From positions 372,001-436,000 of the forward strand of contig JADJCU010000003.1 of NCBI GenBank assembly GCA_016703065.1: a stretch of 64,000 bases of DNA. The letters are read 5' to 3'. The DNA comes from a bacterium (lineage in GTDB: Bacteria; Electryoneota; RPQS01). The translations under genes were made by a program, and so were the position numbers. Each line of letters opens with the position of its first letter. Position 1 is the first letter of the stretch. The notes below the pieces were generated by a model, which was given only the letters and a program-made list of their open reading frames with translations, did not search any database and was not told the DNA's origin. Shown one piece after another: positions 25,798 through 35,790 of this stretch.

Positions 25798-26935
25798 TGT
25801 TCTTCAGCAAAGCGAGCTTCTCCCGTTGGTGGAGCATGGTCGTGAAGGAGTTCCTGCAGCTCAAACGCGACCGCCTCACGTTTGGAATGATTGTCGGCAT
25901 TCCGATCATTCAGTTGACGCTGTTCGGGTACGCCATCAACAGTGACCCGAAGCACATGCCGACCGGGCTAATCATCGAGGACCACAGCGAAATCACTCGT
26001 ACGATCATCGCCACTCTGAAGACTTCAGAGTACTTTGACATCGTAGGTGAATTTGCGGATGAATCGTCCGCCTCGCGCGCTTTGGCGCGTGGCGATGTGC
26101 AGTTTGTGATCAACATCCCGCCAGATTTTACAAAACACCTGTTGCGCGGGGAACGTCCAGCACTTTTGATCGAGGCCGACGCGACAGATCCGACTGCGAC
26201 CGCCATGGCCCTCAGTTCGGTAAACTCGGTTCTCGAGTACGTCGCGCGCAAAGACTTGACCGGTCCGCTTCAACACCTTGCCCCAGCTCCTGCTCCGTTT
26301 GAAGCGCGGGTGCACCGGCTATACAATCCGGAAGCAAACACGCACTTCAATATTGTTCCCGGACTGATGGGTGTGATTCTGACGATGATGATGGTGCTTA
26401 TGACGGGTCTCGCGATAACCCGCGAACGTGAGCGCGGCACGATGGAGAACCTGCTGGCAATGCCGGTCAAACCCCTCGAAGTGATGGCCGGCAAAATCGT
26501 TCCGTACATCGCCATCGGACTTGTGCAGGCCTCCATCATTCTCGTCGCCGCGCGTATCATGTTCGGCATTCCGTTCTTCGGCAGCATCTTCCTCCTCTAC
26601 TTTGCCGCTCTGATTTTCGTTGCCGCGAACCTGATGGTCGGAATCACGATCTCCTCCCTGGCAAAGAACCAGCTGCAGGCGATGCAGATGACCTTCTTCT
26701 TCTTTCTGCCGAATATCCTGCTCTCCGGTTTCATGTTTCCCTTCCGTGGCATGCCGCAGTGGGCACAGGTCATTGGTAATGTCCTGCCCCTAACGCATTT
26801 CAACCGGATTGTGCGCGGCATATTTCTCAAGGGAATTGGCTTCACGGACCTTTGGCCGCAAATCTGGCCGATGCTCTTGTTCTCCTGGTCGTGATGACCA
26901 TCGCCGTGACCTTCTACCGCCGCACGCTCGATTAA
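25794..26935 (+). CDS. ABC-2 type permease (YbhR/YbhS-like), frame break near 26872
   Basis: The ATG at 25794 overlaps the ATPase stop (ATGA). The protein has an N-terminal membrane helix (about 25-45), a periplasmic domain to about 180, then five membrane segments including NIVPGLMGVILTMMMVLMTG and the ABC-2 signature ERERGTMENLLAMPVKPLEV. The frame stops at 26892. The +1 frame from 26873 reads ALVLLVVMTIAVTFYRRTLD then TAA at 26933, exactly the family C-terminus. Adding one base at about 26871-26873 restores a 380-aa protein. I regard this as an indel in the assembly. Confidence 0.88.
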
Positions 26936-26959
26936 GTCCATCACAACTCCAAAACGAAA

Positions 26960-26983
26960 AACCCCGGCCAATTGGTCGGGGTT
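26960..26983. terminator. Bidirectional terminator between permease and cheW
   Basis: AACCCCG (26960-26966) pairs with CGGGGTT (26977-26983), and the loop region itself holds the palindrome CCAATTGG. On the minus strand the stem is followed by TTTTTCGTTTT, a good U-run for the cheW transcript. On the plus strand the tail is weaker. It lies between two convergent genes. Confidence 0.8.
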
Positions 26984-27002
26984 CTTCAATATCCGCAGCT
27001 AC

Positions 27003-27808
27003 CTATTCCGGAGTCGCTGTATCGAGGGCCAGCGCCGGATAGAGTTCGCGCACATCAAGCAATCTGGTTATCGCTCCGCTGTGTGGATTAGTCCAAGATC
27101 CAATTAGCGCCTTGAAACTCTCAATCATTGGCATGCCGTCCGGCGGCTGCACGTCTTTCTCGTCAACATGCACAACTGAGCTGAGCGAATCGACGCATAG
27201 TCCGACAAAGCCCGCTTTGCCTTTTAGCACAATAAAAACCTGCCGCGAAGTTTCGCGGACCCGTTGTACCACTTCGTCAAGTAGGCAAACCAACGCACTA
27301 AGCACAGTAGATCGGTGCTGTTCAATTTTCGCCAGCGCCTCGTTCCTGTGCCCATGTTCTGCCAATTCCAGTACCTCCCTGCCCATCGCATGTATTCTGT
27401 CATGCGGCAGTCTGGCGCGGAGGAGCAGCGCCGGCAGCCTGGGATCATCCGTTGTGAAAGTGGCCAGCCACTTGCCAAATTTGCATTGCGTTGGATCGAG
27501 ACTCAGCGTAAACTCCCGGCCATTCACAACACAGGACTCAAGCTCGTGGAGCCAGTTGACATGATCCTGCTTCCGGGCTTCTAAGTTGTTGACAATCTCG
27601 TTGTCGCCTGTTCTCCGGGAATGCCGAACACTTTCCGCAGGTCCATGATCGGCACAACTTCTTTTCTCAGAATCGCGACGCCGAGCTGGTCTGGCGCTTG
27701 GTAAGGAACCGTACGCGTTGGCATCAGCGTAACCATTTCGCGTACAAACTCGACCTGTACCCCGTAAACGTCATTCCCGATGCCGAATGTTACCCACGTT
27801 GTGCTCAT
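27003..27808 (-). CDS. CheW-like protein with internal CZB zinc-binding domain, frame break near 27600
   Basis: Two frames together make one protein of about 268 residues. The first part (from the ATG at 27808, GGGGG 8 bases upstream) is the N-terminal half of CheW: WVTFGIGNDVYGVQVEFVRE, then RKEVVPIMDLRKVFGIPG. One base missing at about 27598-27605 moves the frame. The next part reads EARKQDHVNWLHELESC, QCKFGKWLATF and PHDRIHAMG, the His-Trp, Cys-x-x-Gly-x-Trp and His pattern of CZB domains. The C-terminal half of CheW then resumes (VFIVLKGKAGFVGLCVDSLS). CheW couples receptors to CheA; CZB binds zinc and senses hypochlorite in some receptors. It is probably controlled by the adjacent NtrC-type regulator. 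Confidence 0.85.
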
Positions 27809-27850
27809 GCACATATCCCCCGGTGGCTGATTGAAAACTGGTCAATGGTG

Positions 27851-27866
27851 TGCAAGAACTGCTCCA
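27851..27866 (-). promoter_or_regulatory. Sigma-54 promoter candidate for cheW-CZB
   Basis: The minus-strand sequence TGGAGCAGTTCTTGCA has GG and GC separated exactly as in the sigma-54 consensus and a full TTGCA box. The -24 box differs from TGGCAC at two positions. It lies about 45 bases before the ATG at 27808 and directly after a sigma-54 activator gene. Confidence 0.45.
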
Positions 27867-27921
27867 AGCTGGAACCCAAGCGTACCGTCACGGCTCCCTT
27901 ACCCAAGTTTCCTATAATAAT

Positions 27922-27950
27922 AAGCGGCGGTCCAACTTGAACCGCCGCTT
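27922..27950 (-). terminator. Terminator after the NtrC-type regulator
   Basis: AAGCGGCGGT (27922-27931) pairs perfectly with ACCGCCGCTT (27941-27950) around a 9-base loop. On the minus strand, 25 bases after the regulator's stop, it is followed by ATTATTATA. It separates the regulator from cheW, supporting an independent cheW promoter. Confidence 0.85.
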
Positions 27951-27975
27951 GAACTCTACCGTGCGATTTCGGCTC

Positions 27976-29355
27976 TTAGTCGACCGATATTCCCTCTTCA
28001 CGGTACTCGCGCAGCTTATTCCGCAGCGTGCGAATGGAGATACCGAGCGACTCTGCCGTCTTGGTACGGTTGTTCTCATGAACGCGGAGGGCGCGGAAAA
28101 TCGCAGCCTTTTCAATCTCGGCCAGCGTCGCGGTCGTTTGCGCATCCAGTGTAAACATGGTCTCAGTCGTAGTCGTGGTCTCGATACCATCAAGGTAAAG
28201 GTGTTTGGGCCGCACGTGCTGATCGTCGCACATAATCACGGCGCGTTCGATCTTGTGCTGCAATTCACGCACGTTGCCCGGCCACTCGTAGTTCAGAAGT
28301 TGTTCCATGGCCGCTTCGTCGATGCTCTGAATATCCTTCGCGTATTCGCTGCTATAGTGGGCAATGAAGTGGCTTGCCAACACGGGGATATCCTCGCGAC
28401 GATCACGCAGCGGACTGACCTTGATCGGACAGACGTTTAACCGGTGAAAGAGGTCTTCGCGGAAATCGCCGTCGGCGATCGCTCGCTTCAGGTCGCGATT
28501 AGTCGTTGCGACAATCCGCACATCGATCTTTATCGTCTCGCGTCCACCGAGCTTTTCGAATTCCCGCTCCTGCAGCACGCGCAACAGCTTCGCCTGCATG
28601 GCCGTGGACATCTCACTCACTTCATCGAGCAGAAGCGTTCCGCCGTGTGCCAGCGCAAATCGGCCCTCGACGGTCTTGATCGCTCCCGTAAACGCGCCCT
28701 TTTCGTGTCCAAAAAGCTCCGATTCCATGAGCGTCTCGGGCATCGCCGCACAGTTGATCTTGACAAACGGGCCGTTGCGGCGCGGACTGTTCTCATGCAG
28801 GGCGCGGGCGATCAGTTCCTTGCCTGTACCGGATTCGCCTTGAATCAGGACGGTCGCGCGCGTTGGCACCACCATTTCCAATTGCTCAAGCACTTCGAGC
28901 ATCTTCGGCGATTGCCGGAGAATATTGTTGAACTGGAACTTCGTTCCGAGTTCGCGCTTTAACTGATAGTTCTCGAGCTTGAGCTTGCGTGCTTCAAAGG
29001 CTTTTTGTACTCGCAGCAGGAGTGTTTCCTGTGGAAACGGCTTTTCCAGGAAGTCAATTGCACCGTCCTTCAGCGCGGCGACAGCTTCCGGGACGCTGCC
29101 ATATTGCGTCATGATGACGACATCGATTCCCGGGAAGCGCTCATGTACTGTCCGCAGGAGCTGAAGGCCCGACATCTTGGGCATTCTAACATCAGTCACG
29201 ATCACATCGTATTGCTGGCCATCTTCGAGCAAGGCGAGCGCGGTCTGACCGTCTTCGCACGCCTCGACTGCATAGTTCCGCCGCTTTAGGGTCTGACATA
29301 GCCAATCGCGAAAATGCTGTTCATCGTCTACGACAAGAATCCGATTCTTGGCCAT
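27976..29355 (-). CDS. Sigma-54-dependent response regulator, NtrC family
   Basis: The 459-aa protein has a receiver domain (about 1-120, phosphoacceptor Asp55 in VTDVRMPKMSG). The AAA+ domain (about 145-375) has Walker A GESGTGKE (173-180) and the sigma-54 contact loop GAFTGA (220-225). A Fis-type helix-turn-helix follows at the C-terminus (NRTKTAESLGISIRTLRNKL). It should activate sigma-54 promoters when phosphorylated. No histidine kinase is adjacent. Placed near the flagellar locus, which has a sigma-54-like hook promoter, it is a candidate FlgR/FleR/FlrC counterpart; that is inference. AAGGAGGAG precedes the ATG. Confidence 0.94.
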   Translation of the reverse strand: MAKNRILVVDDEQHFRDWLCQTLKRRNYAVEACEDGQTALALLEDGQQYDVIVTDVRMPKMSGLQLLRTVHERFPGIDVVIMTQYGSVPEAVAALKDGAIDFLEKPFPQETLLLRVQKAFEARKLKLENYQLKRELGTKFQFNNILRQSPKMLEVLEQLEMVVPTRATVLIQGESGTGKELIARALHENSPRRNGPFVKINCAAMPETLMESELFGHEKGAFTGAIKTVEGRFALAHGGTLLLDEVSEMSTAMQAKLLRVLQEREFEKLGGRETIKIDVRIVATTNRDLKRAIADGDFREDLFHRLNVCPIKVSPLRDRREDIPVLASHFIAHYSSEYAKDIQSIDEAAMEQLLNYEWPGNVRELQHKIERAVIMCDDQHVRPKHLYLDGIETTTTTETMFTLDAQTTATLAEIEKAAIFRALRVHENNRTKTAESLGISIRTLRNKLREYREEGISVD

Positions 29356-29676
29356 ACGCGGAAGCTCCTCCTTGGGCTACAACCAGTACTAACGGGTCAA
29401 TTTTCCTTAAATTAAGCGGGTCAGCACCGGTTTATCACAGGCGTCCGCTACGGCACAACTCATAGCAGAAACTGTCACAACTTGCTTTGAAGCAGGAGGT
29501 TACTAACGGTTTTGCCATAGTTCGCCGCAATATAAAGAAGGAAAGAGATATTGTCAAGCAGAATTTGCCGGGGGAAGTTGTTGCCGGAGCAGAGCTCAGT
29601 CTGTCCGCCTGCCTTGATTATCGGCGGATTTTTCGGTACATTGAATATTCACACTAAGGTACAGATAATCAAATAG
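29356..29676. other. Divergent intergenic region, ntrC-like / uvrA
   Basis: This 321-base region is more AT-rich than its surroundings and holds no gene I can support. It contains the AAGGAGG ribosome binding site of the regulator near its left end and a uvrA promoter candidate near its right end. No LexA-type box or hairpin terminator is evident. Confidence 0.6.
29614..29642 (+). promoter_or_regulatory. Sigma-70-type promoter candidate for uvrA
   Basis: TTGATT (29614-29619) and TACATT (29637-29642) are spaced by 17 bases, placing the start about 28 bases before the uvrA ATG. Each box matches 4 of 6 consensus positions. Confidence 0.4.
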
Positions 29677-32553
29677 ATGGAATCGCCTTTCTTGCGGATT
29701 TCAGGGGCTCGGGAGCATAACCTCCAGAACATTTCCCTGGACCTCCCGCGCAACCGATTGATTGTTATTACTGGGATTTCCGGTTCCGGCAAGTCCTCCT
29801 TGGCATTTGATACCCTCTATGCCGAAGGACAGCGCCGGTACGTGGAATCCCTGTCGGCCTATGCGCGGCAGTTCCTCGGCCTCATGGAAAAGCCCGATGT
29901 AGATGCCATCGAGGGCCTGTCACCAGCAATCTCCATCCAGCAGAAGGCGGGCATCCGCAATCCGCGTTCAACCGTCGCGACCGTCACAGAAATCTATGAC
30001 TACCTGCGGCTGCTTTACGCGCGCATCGGCAAACCGCACTGCCCGAGCTGCGGCAAGCCAATCCAACGTCAGACCGCGCAAGAGATAGTGGACGCGCTCT
30101 TGAGTCTGCCCGAAGGCTCCAAGATCCAGCTCCTCGCTCCGGTCGTGACGGGCCGCAAAGGCGAGTATCGCGAGATCTTCGAGAATATCCAGCGCGACGG
30201 TTTTGTGCGCGTGCGCGTTGACGGCGAGATCCGTTCGCTCGACGAGAAGATCGATCTGAACAAGAAGACGCGCCACACCATCGAAGTAGTTGTCGATCGG
30301 TTGGTCATCAAGGACGGACTTCGTACGCGATTGACGGACTCGGTCGAAACGACGCTGCGCCTCTCAAGCGGCCTGCTGATTGCGACCATCGAAGGCCGCA
30401 AGGAACGCGTCGTCAGCGAGCGCTTCGCCTGCCCTGAGTGCAACCTCTCGATTCAGGAAGTCGAACCGCGCCTCTTTAGCTTTAACAGCCCGTTCGGAGC
30501 CTGTGAACGTTGCACAGGTCTGGGCTTCAAGATGGAAATCGACCCCGAACGCGTGGTCCCGAATGAAGAGCTCTCGCTCGAAGAAGGCGCGATTGCGAGC
30601 TTTAATGCGGGCATGGACGGATGGATGGGCAACATGCTCGAAGCGGTCGCCAAGAAGTTCAAGATTCCGATGACAGTCCCCTGGAAGAAGTTGAAGCCCG
30701 AACATAAGCAAATCGTGCTCTACGGCTCAGGGAAGAAAGAAGTCGAGTTCATCTGGGAAGGCCAGAAATCGCGCTTTGAAACGACCGGCAAGTGGGAAGG
30801 CGCGATCCCCAACCTGATGCGCCGCTATTCGCAAACGTCATCGCAAGGCGTTCGCGAGTGGATTGAGGACTTCATGGGCAACATCCCCTGCCCCGCCTGC
30901 AAAGGCGCTCGTCTGAGACCTGAGGCCCTGTCGGTGCTCGTCAACAGCCGCAATATCTTTGACGTTTGTGATCTTTCCATCGGCCACGCGCATAACTTCT
31001 TCAGCACGCTTCGCCTGAATGAACGCGACACCCTGATTGCGCGGCAGATCCTGAAGGAAGTACGTGAGCGTCTGACGTTTCTGCTCGATGTGGGACTCGA
31101 CTATTTGACGCTAAATCGCGCCGCGGGAAGTCTCTCTGGCGGAGAAGCGCAGCGCATTCGACTCGCAACGCAAATCGGTTCGCAATTGACCGGCGTCATG
31201 TATATCCTCGACGAGCCGTCCATCGGTCTGCACCAGCGCGATAACGATCGGCTCATCGCCACGCTGAAACGCCTGCGCGACATCGGCAACACCGTGATCG
31301 TCGTTGAGCACGACCGCGACACCATCGAGGCCGCCGATCATGTGGTTGATCTCGGACCCGGCGCCGGTCGACATGGCGGACAAATCGTCGCCGCAGGCAC
31401 GCCGCTCGAAGTCGCCGCTGTCGAAACATCCTTGACCGGTCTTTTCCTGAGTGGCAGGGATCGCATTGATGTCCCCAAAGTACGTCGCCCCGGGCAAGGT
31501 AAGGGGATCGGCATCAAGCGCGCCCGAGGCAATAACCTGAAGGACGTATCCGTCGATATTCCGCTCGGCACGTTTACGGCAGTTACTGGCGTCTCTGGCT
31601 CGGGCAAATCGACGTTGATCAACGAGACGCTTTATCGCGCACTCGCCCAGCGCTTTTACAACGCGAAGGAGCCGCCGCTCGCCTTCACGCAGTTGACCGG
31701 ACTGCAGAACATCGACAAGGTGATTGATATCGATCAGTCCCCGATTGGACGCACTCCGCGCTCAAATCCGGCGACGTACACCGGCCTCTTCACACAGATT
31801 CGCGATCTCTTCAGCCAGCTGCCCGAAGCCAAGATTCGCGGTTACAAGCCGGGCCGCTTCTCGTTTAACGTGAAGGGTGGCCGCTGCGAGAACTGTCAGG
31901 GCGACGGCATTATCAAGATTGAGATGCACTTTCTGCCCGACGTATACGTCCCTTGTGAAGTCTGTAATGGCCAGCGCTACAATCGCGAGACGCTCGAAGT
32001 GCGTTGGAAGGGCAAAAGCATAGCCGATGTGCTCGAAATGAGCGTCGCCGAAGCACGCGAATTCTTTGACACCATGCCGCCGGTCGCGCGCAAACTCGCA
32101 ACACTCGAAGAGGTCGGATTAGGGTACATTCATCTCGGGCAGCAGGCCACGACCCTGTCCGGCGGCGAACCGCAGCGTGTCAAGCTTGCGACAGAGCTGT
32201 CCCGCGTCGCAACAGGCCGGACATTGTATATTCTCGATGAACCCACGACAGGATTGCACTTCCACGATATCAAACTACTCTTGAAAGTGCCGCATACTCT
32301 TGTCGAACGCGGCAACACGGTGCTGGTCATTGAACACAACCTCGATGTGATCAAGACCGCCGATTGGATCATCGACCTCGGACCCGGAGGCGGTGAACGC
32401 GGCGGCGAGATTCTGGTCGCCGGTACTCCTGAAGACGTTGCACGGCACAAGACGAGTCATACGGGCCGCTATCTCAAAGCTGAACTTCAAGCGCACCGCA
32501 ATCTCACCCCGTATTCAAACGGCGTGCGGCGGCGCGCTGAGGCAGGCGCGTGA
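29677..32553 (+). CDS. uvrA: Excinuclease ABC subunit A
   Basis: The 958-aa protein has both UvrA ABC modules: Walker A GISGSGKS (33-40) and VSGSGKS in the second half, with signatures LSGGEAQRIRLATQIGS and LSGGEPQRVKLATELSR. Cys motifs of the zinc modules are visible (CPSCGKP, CPECN, CERC, CPACKG, CENCQGDG, CEVC). UvrA finds bulky DNA damage and loads UvrB in nucleotide excision repair. The length is normal. No uvrB or uvrC is nearby. A downstream peptidase appears to be translationally coupled. Confidence 0.97.
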   Translation: MESPFLRISGAREHNLQNISLDLPRNRLIVITGISGSGKSSLAFDTLYAEGQRRYVESLSAYARQFLGLMEKPDVDAIEGLSPAISIQQKAGIRNPRSTVATVTEIYDYLRLLYARIGKPHCPSCGKPIQRQTAQEIVDALLSLPEGSKIQLLAPVVTGRKGEYREIFENIQRDGFVRVRVDGEIRSLDEKIDLNKKTRHTIEVVVDRLVIKDGLRTRLTDSVETTLRLSSGLLIATIEGRKERVVSERFACPECNLSIQEVEPRLFSFNSPFGACERCTGLGFKMEIDPERVVPNEELSLEEGAIASFNAGMDGWMGNMLEAVAKKFKIPMTVPWKKLKPEHKQIVLYGSGKKEVEFIWEGQKSRFETTGKWEGAIPNLMRRYSQTSSQGVREWIEDFMGNIPCPACKGARLRPEALSVLVNSRNIFDVCDLSIGHAHNFFSTLRLNERDTLIARQILKEVRERLTFLLDVGLDYLTLNRAAGSLSGGEAQRIRLATQIGSQLTGVMYILDEPSIGLHQRDNDRLIATLKRLRDIGNTVIVVEHDRDTIEAADHVVDLGPGAGRHGGQIVAAGTPLEVAAVETSLTGLFLSGRDRIDVPKVRRPGQGKGIGIKRARGNNLKDVSVDIPLGTFTAVTGVSGSGKSTLINETLYRALAQRFYNAKEPPLAFTQLTGLQNIDKVIDIDQSPIGRTPRSNPATYTGLFTQIRDLFSQLPEAKIRGYKPGRFSFNVKGGRCENCQGDGIIKIEMHFLPDVYVPCEVCNGQRYNRETLEVRWKGKSIADVLEMSVAEAREFFDTMPPVARKLATLEEVGLGYIHLGQQATTLSGGEPQRVKLATELSRVATGRTLYILDEPTTGLHFHDIKLLLKVPHTLVERGNTVLVIEHNLDVIKTADWIIDLGPGGGERGGEILVAGTPEDVARHKTSHTGRYLKAELQAHRNLTPYSNGVRRRAEAGA

Positions 32554-34731
32554 CCAGACTCTATTCTGCTGTCACTCTGTACCGCAGCCGCTTGTTGGGC
32601 GTTCGACGCGCAGCACGCCCTGGAACTTGCACAGAAACTCGGTAACGATGAGTTTGAGGGCCGTCGTTCCGGGTTCCCGGGCGGGACGCTCGCCGAGAAG
32701 TTCATCGCTGACTACTGCGTGCAGCTCGGCCTCGAACCGGCCGGAACGGACGGTTTCTTTCAAGACGTTCCGATGCTGGTCACGGAAGAGCAGGCCGCGA
32801 CCTTTTCAATCTCCGGCAGCGAACTGGGCAAGGTCTCGTTCGTACAAGGTCTTGACTTCACCCTGAATACGCACAGCGGCTCGGGCTATTTCACGGAGCA
32901 GATCGCCGTGGCCGGTTATGGCATCGTATCGCCCGAAAAGGGACGCGACGACTACGCCGATCTCGATGTCCGCAACAAAATCGTCGTGATCATTCGCGGC
33001 GAACTTAAGAGCGCATTCAGTTTTGAGCCGGAGAACACGCGCACGCACACCCTGAAGATGGCGAAAGAACGCGGCGCGGTCGCGGTGCTTTGGTATTCCG
33101 ACCCGATGCCCGTTAATGGCGCCGCGATTTCAGAGGAAATGTACTCGCCGGAACTGCCGCTGCTCTACATCGGCGACCGCGCCCTCCAGATCATTCTCGA
33201 GAATTCCGGTTACTCAGTTTCGACATACAAAGAAGCCTTGAAGACCAAGCCTGTCCCGCTTGAAACCCGCAAGACCGCTTCATTGAATGTCAAAGTCTCG
33301 CGGAAGCCGGGCAAGCACGGCCGCAACGTTCTTGCAATGGTCGTGGGCAACGACCCTGTCCTCAAGAATGAACTGATTGTCGTCGGTGCGCACCTTGATC
33401 ATTGCGGCACGAATGCGACAGGTCTTATCTACAACGGAGCCGGTGACAATGCGTCGGGAAGCGGCTTGATTGCGGAGCTTGCGACTGCGATCAAACTCGG
33501 TCTGCCGCTGAAACGCACCGTCGTGTTCATCTGGTTTACGGCAGAAGAGGACGGACTGCTCGGCAGCAAATACTTTGTGGAGCATCCCACCCTCCCTTTC
33601 GGAAATGTCGTGTCAATGCTTAACTTTGACATGGTAGGTCAGGGCGATGGCGGGGCGACCATCGTAGGCTTGGAACTCCTGGGCGACATCGGCCAATCCT
33701 TCGCCGACTCGCTCGAACAGCTTGACAAAGGCCCCAAAGTTCGCGCATCTCGTGGCAGCGGCAGTAGTGACTTCGCTCCATTCCTTGAAAGCGGCGCGCC
33801 CGGCATCGCCTTTTGGGCGTCTGGCGAGCATCCTTTCTATCACCACTTCGCCGACGACGGACAATGGCTAAATGTCGAGTCCTTTAAAACCGTTGGATCA
33901 ACCGCCGAGGCGCTGATTCGCTATCTTGCAACTCAGCCTCAGACATTGGCCGCGCGCTCCGACACATCCGAAGTACTTGCGCGACATGCCATTACAATTG
34001 ACGTTGACGGTTTCTTTGTCGATGCGACAGGAACGGTTCCTAAGGCAAACGCGATGCAGGTAGGTTGGCTGCCCTATGATCCGAAGACACCTATCGAACA
34101 GATTTTGAAGAGTTCCGCGCTGCTCCACGCATATTGCAAGAAGCAGGAAATCCTCAGCTCAACGTTCAAAGATGCCGTCGCCGCCCGCAGTTCGCTGAAG
34201 CGCGGCGTCACACTGGCAATGATCGAAGCCGGTCTCACCAAGCGTCCTCCACAGGACGTACTCGCCATGACTCAGCTCGGCCTTGCATTGGTCAATCTAA
34301 GTCCGGGTAACGACGCGCAGAAGCTCGCCATGTCCGATGAGACGTTCACCATCTTGCACGACGCCGGCGTTTACGCCCTCGTGCCCCTTGATTTCAATGC
34401 CGCTGCCCGCGTCAAACGCTGGGGTAATCAGGCAATTGTCACGGCCACGTTCGCGCAGTTCGCAGCTTCCCCGGCAGAGATCCGTGAACCGCTGCTGCAG
34501 AGCGACGCCTTGCTTCTTCTCGATGTCGATGCGGCGCTATCTCCCGAACAACTCGATTTTATTCGCCCGGGCCGCGAGCGCTACGTGCACTTGAATTTTG
34601 GCGAGTCCTTCGACGACACGCGCGAAGGTGACCAGAAAGCTGCGATCAAATCCTTGATGAGCGCAGGCTATACCTTTGACGATGTGCTGCTCTTGTTGAA
34701 CAAGAACCTTCGCCGCTTCCTCGATTCATAG
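32550..34731 (+). CDS. Exported M28-family metallopeptidase with PA domain (probable frame break near 32575)
   Basis: The clear domain frame begins upstream of any good start codon: residues from AFDAQHALELAQKL onward are in the same frame as uvrA and follow its stop. A GTG at 32550 overlaps the uvrA stop (GTGA) and encodes MTRLYSAVTL, a plausible signal-peptide start. One extra base near 32573-32585 would join it to TAAACWAF, possibly a lipobox. The protein has a PA domain (DLDVRNKIVVIIRGEL), then M28 zinc ligands in GAHLDHCG, GAGDNASGSG, TAEEDGLLG, NFDMVG and HPFYHHFADD. An unrecognised C-terminal region of about 280 residues follows. It is probably a secreted aminopeptidase. Confidence 0.82.
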
Positions 34732-34737
34732 CGACAT

Positions 34738-35769
34738 ATGACGACTCTCTCAGACAAACTCCGCGTTCTCGATCCGGACTACTACACTCCCGAGCGCGTC
34801 AAGCCCTTTGAAGCGACGATTGATCGCATTCAAGAATTGAAACACGCGCGGAATGCCGTGGTGCTCGCGCATAACTATCAGCGCGCGGAGATCTTCGAGG
34901 TCGCGGACTATCTCGGCGACTCACTCGGACTGTCGCTGAAGGCAGCCGAAGTGAAGGACGCGGACGTCATCGTCTTTTGCGGCGTTCACTTCATGGCCGA
35001 GACGGCGAAAATCGTCAACCCGGACAAAATCGTACTGCTTCCAAATCTCGCCGCGGGGTGTTCGCTCGCCGACACGGCGACGGGCCCGACGGTCGCGGCG
35101 CGCGCTGCGGAATTGCGCAAGACTTATCCCGATCTGCAAGTCGTAACTTACGTGAATACGACCGCTGAAGTCAAAGCGCAGTCTGACGCTTGCTGCACGA
35201 GTTCAAATGCGGTCACCGTTGTCCGCGCCCTCGAGAGCAAGCACATCCTGTTCATCCCGGACCAGAATCTCGCGAGGCACGTTGCGTTGCACGTTCCCGA
35301 CAAAACGATCATTGCATGGGACGGCTATTGCTACGTGCATCACCAGATCACTCCTGAGTCGGTACTTGCGATGCGTCGCCAGATTCCCGGCATCAAAGTG
35401 CTCGTCCACCCCGAGTGCCGGGACGACGTTGTTGCGCTTGCCGATGCCGCGTTGTCGACCTCCGGCATGGTTGACTATGCCAAAGCCAGCGACGGAACGG
35501 ATTTCCTCGCGGTCACCGAATGCGGGCTGTCCGACTTGTTGCAGATCAGCGTTCCGGACAAGCACTTCTATCGCGCCTGCAAGATTTGCCGCTTTATGAA
35601 AGCAATCTCACTGGACGACGTCGAGCAGGCCTTGCTCAATATGCGATTCCAGATCGAAGTGGACGAACCTGACCGCAGTCGCGCGCGCATGGCTCTGGAA
35701 CGGATGTTCGAATTGACCGGCGAGACGCGAGACAATTTGACGTTGCCCGGAAACGTCGCGAACGAATAA
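34738..35769 (+). CDS. nadA: Quinolinate synthase A
   Basis: The 343-aa protein makes quinolinate from iminoaspartate and dihydroxyacetone phosphate in NAD synthesis. It has the three NadA-like repeats: VVLAHNYQRAEIFEVADYLG, IVFCGVHFMAETAKIVNPDK and AWDGYCYVHHQITPESVLAM. Conserved Cys residues for the 4Fe-4S cluster occur in AGCSLADTA, ACCTSSNAV and CKICRFMK. It lies 6 bases after the peptidase and 21 before aspA. nadB and nadC are not in the window, so the source of iminoaspartate is encoded elsewhere. Confidence 0.96.
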   Translation: MTTLSDKLRVLDPDYYTPERVKPFEATIDRIQELKHARNAVVLAHNYQRAEIFEVADYLGDSLGLSLKAAEVKDADVIVFCGVHFMAETAKIVNPDKIVLLPNLAAGCSLADTATGPTVAARAAELRKTYPDLQVVTYVNTTAEVKAQSDACCTSSNAVTVVRALESKHILFIPDQNLARHVALHVPDKTIIAWDGYCYVHHQITPESVLAMRRQIPGIKVLVHPECRDDVVALADAALSTSGMVDYAKASDGTDFLAVTECGLSDLLQISVPDKHFYRACKICRFMKAISLDDVEQALLNMRFQIEVDEPDRSRARMALERMFELTGETRDNLTLPGNVANE

Positions 35770-35790
35770 ACCATCACATAATTAAAGACA

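Noticed and set aside
26871..26894. Programmed frameshift in the permease gene
   Set aside because: No slippery heptamer or downstream structure is visible, and similar breaks occur in many unrelated housekeeping genes, so an assembly indel is simpler.
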